Source: JAYZDB01 sp036338025
GTDB taxonomy: Bacteria; Planctomycetota; UBA1135; UBA2386
Length of the DNA: 6,536 bases
Direction of reading: 5' to 3'
Assembly: GCA_036338025.1 (NCBI GenBank)
Contig: JAYZDB010000175.1
Location: forward strand, 1 to 6,536
Below the pieces are notes generated by a model that saw nothing but the letters and a program-made list of their open reading frames with translations, was not told where the DNA came from and did not search any database. The translations under genes and the position numbers were made by a program. This document shows positions 1 through 4,945 of the stretch, in pieces; the stretch's first letter is position 1; every line of letters starts with the position of its first letter.

Positions 1-924
1 ATGTGTAAGAAATACCCTGAGCACATCGGGCTCGCATACACCCCTGACGATGCTCGGAGGTTCCACAAGGAAGGCCGTCTGATCGCGTGCATCGGGATTG
101 AAAACGGCTACCCGATGGGGACCGACCTGGCCCTCATCGAAGAATTCCATAAGCGTGGCGCGCGCTACATGGGAATTACTCACAACGGCCACAACCAACT
201 CGGTGACTCCCATAGTGTCAGGAAGCCGTTGCACGGTGGTCTCAGTGACCTCGGTCGCAAGGCCGTCGCCGAGATGAACCGGGTAGGGATCATGGTCGAC
301 ATCTCTCACTCGGCCAAGTCGACGATGATGCAGGTGTTGGAGATCACCAAGGCCCCGGTATTGGCTTCCCACTCTGGCTGCCGCGTGCTCTGCGACGTCA
401 CGCGCAACCTGGACGACGAACAGTTGCGGGCGCTCAAGAAGAACGGTGGAGTGATTCAGTGCGTTGCGCTCGGATCCTTCGTAGTCGATAGCAAAGCTCG
501 CAGTGCGGCGCGCGCGAAACTACGCAAGGAGGTTGGAGCGCCCAGTTGGCGGAAGACCTATGAGCTGAGAGAGAGCGGCAACATCGACCCCAAGGTGAAG
601 GCGAAGATTGACGAGTACGAGGCTCGTGTGAAGGAACTCGACAAGAAGTTCCCATCCGCCAATGTAAAGAACTTCGTCAACCACATTGACCACGCGGTCA
701 AGATCATGGGTGTCGATTACGTAGCGATCAGTTCAGACTTTGATGGTGGTGGAGGGATTCGAGGTTGGCGTGATGCGTCGGAGACCTTCAACGTCACCTT
801 GGAGTTGGTTCGCCGGGGTTACAGCGAGGAACAGATCGGCAAGATCTGGTCTGGCAATACCCTGCGCTTGTGGACCGACGTTGAAAGAGTTGCTGCCAAG
901 ATCCAGAAGGCTGCGATCAAGTAG
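1..924 (+). CDS. Peptidase family M19 (membrane/renal dipeptidase-like) metallopeptidase, 5'-truncated by window edge
   Basis: This is the last 307 residues of a zinc-dependent dipeptidase of the amidohydrolase (TIM-barrel) superfamily. Visible family motifs, numbered from the first in-window codon, are: IGIENG with the probable metal-bridging Glu34; THNGHNQLGDS (60-70); VDISHS with metal ligand His103; ASHSGCR with His124; the TRN segment with Arg135, a substrate-binding Arg in the family; and SSDFDGGGG with catalytic Asp246. The tail (GYSEEQIGKIWSGNTLRLW) is the usual M19 C-terminus, so the 3' end is complete (TAG at 922-924). The N-terminal HxD metal motif is missing. Family members are about 400 residues long, so the ATG at position 1 is almost surely an internal Met and the gene begins upstream. 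A charged Lys/Glu-rich helical insert (about 164-220) precedes the HIDHAVKIMG segment, as in the signal-peptide-bearing bacterial clade of M19. Known members hydrolyse L,D- or D-amino-acid dipeptides; the substrate here is unknown. The gene converges on the downstream - strand glycosyltransferase. Confidence 0.93.
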   Translation: MCKKYPEHIGLAYTPDDARRFHKEGRLIACIGIENGYPMGTDLALIEEFHKRGARYMGITHNGHNQLGDSHSVRKPLHGGLSDLGRKAVAEMNRVGIMVDISHSAKSTMMQVLEITKAPVLASHSGCRVLCDVTRNLDDEQLRALKKNGGVIQCVALGSFVVDSKARSAARAKLRKEVGAPSWRKTYELRESGNIDPKVKAKIDEYEARVKELDKKFPSANVKNFVNHIDHAVKIMGVDYVAISSDFDGGGGIRGWRDASETFNVTLELVRRGYSEEQIGKIWSGNTLRLWTDVERVAAKIQKAAIK

Positions 925-980
925 CTCGCGAACCCCCTGCCGTCGAGAGTCGCCCAGGCAGGCGGGCTTCGTAGTCGACG
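925..980. other. Short convergent intergenic gap with weak inverted repeats
   Basis: This 56-nt gap separates the stop of the M19 gene from the stop of the - strand glycosyltransferase. It contains a 6-bp inverted repeat (CCTGCC at 936-941 with GGCAGG at 957-962, 15-nt loop). At its right end begins an imperfect hairpin (968-974 with 981-988, one bulged G at 984) that runs over the glycosyltransferase stop codon. Neither is followed by a T-run on either strand, so a classical intrinsic terminator is not supported. They could at most be weak stems at the ends of the two transcripts. Confidence 0.4.
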
Positions 981-2657
981 CTAGCGAAACTCGATGCGCC
1001 GGTCTTCGTACGAGTTTGCCGCAGGATCGCGGTCGTGGATCTCGGAGCCGTCCTGCACCACCGTGGGTGGGCTGAAGTATCGATACACCTCGAGTGCGGG
1101 AACGGCGCAGAGCACAGCGACACAGAGGCCGGCGAGAGTTTTTGACCAGAAACGATCCAGCGTGAGTGCGATCAACACTGCGACGCTCGGCGCGATGAGA
1201 ATGCCCTGCCGGGCGTAGCCGAAGAACAGGATCACGAGGATGACCCGGATGGCGATCCACAGCAGCCATGGCTGCACCTCTGATCTTCGCCAACTCACCG
1301 CCGCCCCGAAAACACAGGCGCCGAGGACAAACAGTCGCCAGGTCCAGGCCCACCAGCCGACCGCCGTGACAACGTCTACCCGGTGCCGGATTCCGGACAT
1401 CCCGATCGGGAGTGCGTAGCCTCCCAGTCCCGAGGCAGCGCCGGCCCAGAAACGCGAGAGTTTCTCGCCGGCGGTGCTGAGCCAATCGCCGGGGGCTGCG
1501 AGGATGCTCGAAATACCGAGTGCGTAGCCGTGATTCAGGATACGGAGGTGGGGTGGGTAGCTCGGTGCGAGTTCTGTCGGTAGAGCCTGGTCGAGGCCGG
1601 CCGGGTACTGGCTCAGGCCACCGCGTAGTGGAGGCCGGGCGAACAAGGGACGTCGTGAAAATCCGCCCCCGCAGTCCGGATGGTTGGCCAGGTAGAAATT
1701 GAGCGGCCCGTAGAGAGTCATGAACGGGTAGCTCGGTAGTGGTTCGGGAATGTAGTCGTAGGCTTCTTCCAAGATCCCGAAGTCTCCGGCTTCCACGCGG
1801 CTCCGGCCTCGCACCCGGACTGTGTCTTCGAGCATCCTCACCGTACCGAAGTGCGCGAACGCTGGCAGTGCTCGCAATCGCTGCCTGGCGTCCGTTGTCC
1901 ACTCGAGGGAATAAGAGATTTTCTGTTGTGCCTCGTTGTTGAGTTTGGCGATGGCATTCCAGGCATGTAGATGCCAGGGCAGCAGGGTCAGGCCGAACGC
2001 CAAGACGGCCGCGCCGATCTTCAGCCAGTTGTTGGCTCGTGGAAGGCCGGGTGCCGGTCGCCGCAGAGTCCAAAGCAGGGCCAAGGGCAAGAACAACAGA
2101 TGCTCGACTCGTAGCAGGCATCCCACACCTTGCAAGGCGCCAAACGCCACGAACTGCAGCCAATGTGCCGGCCGACTCAGGCGCTGTAGCCACCCGATCG
2201 AGATGACGGCGAGCAAGAGGTAGGGTGTCTCGCTGCCAAGTGCCGAGCCGATCAGCATCGGGCCTGACGCGAGGGCGAGAAAGCCACCTGCGATCAGCGC
2301 TACCCGTTCGCCGAGAGGAACCCGGCAGACGAGATACAGTAGTGGTGCTGGCAGGGCGCCTAGCAGGATCCAGACGTGTCGGAGCCAGACAAATCCCTCG
2401 GCGGTCTTGTCCCAGATCATCGCCAGGATCAGGGCGACGCCTGGTGGCCGGAACGGTGCGCCGCTTTCCAGCAGCGCGCCGTCAAAGGCCTGCCGCATGA
2501 AGACCAGCGCGTCGCCCTTGAAATAGCAACTGTAAGGCCAGATGCGGTCAGGAGTGGCGTGCAGGAATGCCAGGCGTAGACCGAAGGCTATGACTAGCAA
2601 CAGCCAGGGAATCAGGCGTTGCCTTGACCCGGGTGAGGATTCCGTTTGCTTGCTCAC
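981..2657 (-). CDS. GT-C membrane glycosyltransferase, PMT/ArnT (GT39-like) type
   Basis: The predicted integral membrane protein has 558 residues. The reading frame is open further upstream, but the first 75 codons of that longer frame lie inside the LOG gene. I chose the GTG at 2657-2655, which lies 2 nt after the LOG stop and gives an N-terminus with a short polar head and then a first membrane helix (about residues 15-33). The loop after it carries Asp49 in YFKGDALVF, then AFDGALLES and FRPPG (69-73), the arrangement seen in PMT_2/ArnT-like GT-C enzymes, where the loop Asp is the catalytic base. Several further hydrophobic helices follow. A long non-cytoplasmic loop contains GPLNFYLANHP followed by GGGFS, and another cluster of helices comes before a polar 25-residue tail. 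The family transfers sugars from polyprenyl-phosphate donors to protein, lipid or glycan acceptors on the outer face of the cytoplasmic membrane; donor and acceptor are unknown here. No strong Shine-Dalgarno precedes the GTG, which fits translational coupling to LOG. Confidence 0.85.
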   Translation of the reverse strand: MSKQTESSPGSRQRLIPWLLLVIAFGLRLAFLHATPDRIWPYSCYFKGDALVFMRQAFDGALLESGAPFRPPGVALILAMIWDKTAEGFVWLRHVWILLGALPAPLLYLVCRVPLGERVALIAGGFLALASGPMLIGSALGSETPYLLLAVISIGWLQRLSRPAHWLQFVAFGALQGVGCLLRVEHLLFLPLALLWTLRRPAPGLPRANNWLKIGAAVLAFGLTLLPWHLHAWNAIAKLNNEAQQKISYSLEWTTDARQRLRALPAFAHFGTVRMLEDTVRVRGRSRVEAGDFGILEEAYDYIPEPLPSYPFMTLYGPLNFYLANHPDCGGGFSRRPLFARPPLRGGLSQYPAGLDQALPTELAPSYPPHLRILNHGYALGISSILAAPGDWLSTAGEKLSRFWAGAASGLGGYALPIGMSGIRHRVDVVTAVGWWAWTWRLFVLGACVFGAAVSWRRSEVQPWLLWIAIRVILVILFFGYARQGILIAPSVAVLIALTLDRFWSKTLAGLCVAVLCAVPALEVYRYFSPPTVVQDGSEIHDRDPAANSYEDRRIEFR

Positions 2658-2659
2658 TG

Positions 2660-3250
2660 TTACAAGGCTGCGAGGTTTCGCGCGGACGGTCCCCAGGGTG
2701 GAGCGTTCTCGATCGCCGGCAGCACGTCTGCTGGTTGATCGACCAGGGTCCACATCTGTGAGTGCTCCGGCCGCATGAACTTCTCGTCGATCGTGCGCTG
2801 CAACACTGCGGCCAGTGGGTCGAAATACCCTTCTATGTTCACCATCACGATCGGTTTGCTGTGCAGGGCGAGTTGTTTCCACGTGATCGCCTCGAGCAGT
2901 TCCTCGAGGGTGCCACAGCCGCCCGGCAGGGCGATGACGGCATCCGCGTCCTCGAGCATGCGGGTCTTGCGCTCATGCATGTCGGCGGTGAGGATCAACT
3001 CGCTGAGACCCCGGTGTCCCCATTCGAGTTCGTGCATGAACTCTGGCAACACCCCGACAACTCTACCGCCTGCGTCGAGTGCAGCGTCCGCGATCGCACC
3101 CATCAAGCCGATTCCACCACCGCCGTGCGTGATCGAGATTCCGGACTTCGCGAGGATCTGGCCAAGTTGTGCGGCGGCCTGGTAGAAAACCGGTCGGGCT
3201 TGCTGGCTGGAGGCACAGTAGACGCAGACGTTTCGGATGGCCGTGGACAT
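2660..3250 (-). CDS. LOG family protein (nucleoside 5'-monophosphate phosphoribohydrolase)
   Basis: This is a 196-residue cytoplasmic Rossmann-like protein of the LOG (LONELY GUY, 'lysine decarboxylase-like') family, of normal length. Visible motifs are: VCVYCASS near the N-terminus (8-15); the nucleotide-binding HGGGGIGLMG (42-51); MHERKTRM (91-98) with the conserved Arg94; and the family signature PGGCGTLEE (109-117), with the catalytic Glu117. Characterised members cleave the N-glycosidic bond of AMP or N6-isopentenyl-AMP to give the free base and ribose 5-phosphate. The cytokinin role belongs to plants and some bacteria, and is not implied here. The ATG at 3250 puts the start just before the conserved VCVYC strand. 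The frame stays open upstream, but I see no ATG, GTG or TTG in the roughly 40 preceding codons. A GGAG lies only 1 nt from the ATG, so ribosome-site spacing is poor. The TAA stop is 2 nt before the GTG of the glycosyltransferase, so the two are probably one operon. True lysine decarboxylase activity is unlikely despite older database names. Confidence 0.93.
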   Translation of the reverse strand: MSTAIRNVCVYCASSQQARPVFYQAAAQLGQILAKSGISITHGGGGIGLMGAIADAALDAGGRVVGVLPEFMHELEWGHRGLSELILTADMHERKTRMLEDADAVIALPGGCGTLEELLEAITWKQLALHSKPIVMVNIEGYFDPLAAVLQRTIDEKFMRPEHSQMWTLVDQPADVLPAIENAPPWGPSARNLAAL

Positions 3251-3352
3251 GCTCCGAGTATCGCGTAGTAGTTGCCCGGCTGCGCTGTGGATCGAAGAGA
3301 TTTCCGGCTTCCTGGCCGGTCGGGGTGACAGTTGGTTTGGGGGTTGGGAACC

Positions 3353-3389
3353 AGCCTCCGGAATCTGCGAGGCTCTCGAAGGGTCGAGA
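3353..3389. repeat. Two abutting perfect 6-bp inverted repeats upstream of the sulfatase
   Basis: The first repeat is AGCCTC (3353-3358) with GAGGCT (3369-3374), separated by 10 nt. The second is TCTCGA (3374-3379) with TCGAGA (3384-3389), separated by the 4-nt loop AGGG. They share base 3374 and end 42 nt before the sulfatase start codon. The second has the size and symmetry of a dimeric regulator operator, and as RNA it would be a compact tetraloop hairpin in the sulfatase leader. No T-run follows, so it is not an intrinsic terminator. Function is unproven, and 6-bp repeats can arise by chance in GC-rich DNA. Confidence 0.4.
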
Positions 3390-3418
3390 CAGTAGAGTTG
3401 CGCGACCCCATTCCCTTC

Positions 3419-3423
3419 GGAGG
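3419..3423 (+). promoter_or_regulatory. Shine-Dalgarno GGAGG deciding a TTG start for the sulfatase
   Basis: A perfect GGAGG sits 8 nt upstream of TTG at 3432-3434, ideal spacing. It supports initiation at the non-ATG codon. That start also yields a complete signal peptide, with Lys3 and Arg5 ahead of the hydrophobic core. Confidence 0.8.
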
Positions 3424-3431
3424 CCCGCCAT

Positions 3432-4931
3432 TTGACCAAGTTGCGACTCGCTTTCTTCACGACGTTTCTGTGTCTCGCGATTGGTATCTGTGCACAGGTG
3501 TCATCAGGGCAAGGCGATGCGGCCGCCAAAGCTGCGGACCGACGGCCGAACATCTTGTTCGCGATCGCCGATGATTGGGGTTGGCCCCACGCGAGTTCGT
3601 ATGGGGATGCGGTTGTCCAGACCAAGACATTCGATCGCATTGCACGCAACGGGGTGTTGTTTCACCACGCCTACATCTCGTCGCCGTCTTGCACGCCATC
3701 CCGCGGCGCCATCCTGACCGGACAGTACCACTGGCGGCTGAAGACAGGCGCCAACCTCTACGGACCATTTCGCGACGAGTTTGCGACCTACGTCGAGATT
3801 CTCGAACGGGCCGGCTATTTGAGTGGTTGCTCCGGCAAGGCCTGGGGCCCCGGTCGACCCCAGACCCGTGGACGCAAACTCACTGGCAAGAAGTTCAAGA
3901 ACTTCGGGGAGTTCATGGAGTCCAGGTCGGGAGACCAGCCGTTTGTGTACTGGCTCGGCAGCTATGACCCGCATCGGCCGTACAACCGGCACTCGGGCGC
4001 CAAGAGCGGTATGGATCTCAGCAAGGTCCACATGTTTGGACACTATCCGGATCACGAGATGATCCGCGGTGACGTGGCCGACTACTACCTGGAGGTCCAA
4101 CGCTTCGATCGTGTAGTAGGTAACGCGTTGCGTGCACTCGAGAAGTCTGGCGAGTTGAAGAACACCCTGGTTGTCATTACCGGCGATCACGGAATGCCGT
4201 TTCCGCGCTGCAAGAGCAATCTGTACGACGCTGGCACGCGCGTGCCCCTGGCAGTCATGTGGGGCGCCAAAGTCCGGCCGTCGCGTACCAGTCAGGCGTT
4301 CGTCAGTCTGACGGATCTGGCGCCGACGTTTTTGCAGGTGGCGGGGGTCGAGATCCCCGAGGACATGACCGGCCGTAGCTTGTTGGGATTGTTGGCTGGC
4401 AAGGACGATGGTGCGGACCGCGATCACGTCGTGTTCGGCAAGGAGCGCCACGTCCCGTCTCAGGAAGCCCCCGACCTCGGTGGCTATCCGGGCCGCGCGA
4501 TCCGCACCCGGCAGTATCTCTACATCCGCAACTTTGAACCCGACCGTTGGCCCAACGGCACCCCGGACTTCCAGAAGGCGGTCAGACCTGGCTGCTGGTA
4601 TGGCGACACCGACAACGGACCGACCAAGACCTACATCATCGACAACCGGGACAAGGATGACCTGCATCGGCGGGCCTATGACCTGTGTTTTGCGAAGCGC
4701 CCGGCCGAGGAACTCTACGATGTCGTCAAGGATCCCGACCAACTCGTGAATCTCGCTGGCGATTCGGCTCTAGGGGAGATCAAGGCTGGATTGTGGCAGC
4801 GGCTCGAATCGAAGTTACGCGAATCGGGCGACCCGCGGGTCGTCGGAGGTGGTGAGAAGTTTGACCAGTTTCCTTACTCGGGTGGCGGGCCGCAGCATCC
4901 GTCCTGGGGCAAGCGCCGCCGGAAAAAGTAG
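3432..4931 (+). CDS. Secreted Cys-type sulfatase, heparan-N-sulfatase (N-sulfoglucosamine sulfohydrolase)-like
   Basis: The product has 499 residues. It starts at TTG with a strong Shine-Dalgarno, then a signal peptide (basic Lys3/Arg5, hydrophobic core about 6-20, possible cleavage after Ala21; no good lipobox at Cys20), so it probably acts in the periplasm or outside the cell. The type I sulfatase fold is clear. Metal ligands Asp47 and Asp48 are in AIADDWG. The formylglycine motif is Cys87-Thr-Pro-Ser-Arg91 in SPSCTPSRGAILTGQ. Lys136 is in SGKAWGPGR, His181 in YDPHRPY, Asp252-His253 in TGDHGMPFP, and Lys261 in CKSNLYDAGTRVP. The ELYDVVKDPDQ segment (427-437) is the usual C-terminal block. 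GKAWGPG, DPHRPY, MPFPRCKSNLYDAGTRVPL and RNFEPDRWPNG together resemble the bacterial SGSH-like group, whose characterised members remove N-sulfate from glucosamine; exact substrate is inference. Cys87 must be converted to formylglycine by a maturase that is not in this window. The tail is unusually basic (KRRRKK). The next gene converges 14 nt away, so this is a monocistronic unit. Confidence 0.93.
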   Translation: MTKLRLAFFTTFLCLAIGICAQVSSGQGDAAAKAADRRPNILFAIADDWGWPHASSYGDAVVQTKTFDRIARNGVLFHHAYISSPSCTPSRGAILTGQYHWRLKTGANLYGPFRDEFATYVEILERAGYLSGCSGKAWGPGRPQTRGRKLTGKKFKNFGEFMESRSGDQPFVYWLGSYDPHRPYNRHSGAKSGMDLSKVHMFGHYPDHEMIRGDVADYYLEVQRFDRVVGNALRALEKSGELKNTLVVITGDHGMPFPRCKSNLYDAGTRVPLAVMWGAKVRPSRTSQAFVSLTDLAPTFLQVAGVEIPEDMTGRSLLGLLAGKDDGADRDHVVFGKERHVPSQEAPDLGGYPGRAIRTRQYLYIRNFEPDRWPNGTPDFQKAVRPGCWYGDTDNGPTKTYIIDNRDKDDLHRRAYDLCFAKRPAEELYDVVKDPDQLVNLAGDSALGEIKAGLWQRLESKLRESGDPRVVGGGEKFDQFPYSGGGPQHPSWGKRRRKK

Positions 4932-4945
4932 ATCCGCGGCCTGCT
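4932..4945. other. 14-nt convergent gap without a recognisable terminator
   Basis: Only 14 nt separate the sulfatase stop (TAG, 4929-4931) from the stop of the - strand glycosyltransferase (4946-4948). The gap holds the palindrome CCGCGG (4934-4939) but no stem followed by a T-run. Transcripts from the two sides therefore probably overlap at their 3' ends or end by another mechanism. Confidence 0.5.

Larger units (their letters stand above)
3251..3431. promoter_or_regulatory. Divergent intergenic region between LOG and sulfatase genes
   Basis: This 181-nt region must supply the promoters for LOG and the glycosyltransferase leftward and for the sulfatase rightward. I see no convincing sigma-70 -35/-10 pair on either strand. 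A G-rich tract lies at 3321-3348. A short stem of CCGGC (3304-3308) with GCCGG (3315-3319) and two abutting inverted repeats (3353-3389) are present. A GGAACC at 3347-3352 followed 15 nt later by CGA resembles the general shape of an ECF-sigma promoter, but this is only a weak match. Its role as a regulatory region is inferred from the divergent gene layout, not from a recognised motif. Confidence 0.5.

Noticed and set aside
1..3. ATG at the window edge as the true start of the M19 gene
   Set aside because: The family's N-terminal HxD metal-binding motif and about 100 residues would be missing; the ATG is most likely an internal Met.
733..2193. A 486-codon open frame on the - strand overlapping the first glycosyltransferase in another frame and running into the antisense of M19
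   Set aside because: The translation is Arg/Pro/Ser-rich low-complexity sequence without domains, and it crosses the end of one real gene into another. The GT-C frame in the same region has helices and conserved motifs.
2658..2882. N-terminal extension of the first glycosyltransferase up to an ATG at 2882
   Set aside because: The extra 75 residues lie entirely inside the LOG gene, are polar and Arg-rich, and would put a non-conserved tail before the first membrane helix. The GTG at 2657, right after the LOG stop, is a better start.
3321..3348. Possible G-quadruplex in the divergent intergenic region
   Set aside because: Only three runs of three or more Gs are present, with a 13-nt gap between the first two; this does not meet the usual four-run pattern.
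3347..3370. ECF-sigma-like promoter (GGAACC, 15-nt spacer, CGA)
   Set aside because: The -10 part is only a three-base match and the spacer is at the short end. One such hit is expected by chance in GC-rich DNA, so it is mentioned but not annotated.
3251..3649. N-terminal extension of LOG up to a start at 3649
   Set aside because: It would add 133 residues without LOG similarity, cover the whole intergenic region and overlap the start of the sulfatase antisense. LOG proteins normally begin a few residues before the VCVYC strand.
3504..4742. A 412-codon open frame on the - strand, fully antisense to the sulfatase
   Set aside because: The sulfatase frame has complete family motifs, a ribosome site and a signal peptide. 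The antisense product has no recognisable domain and is the usual long shadow frame of a GC-rich gene.
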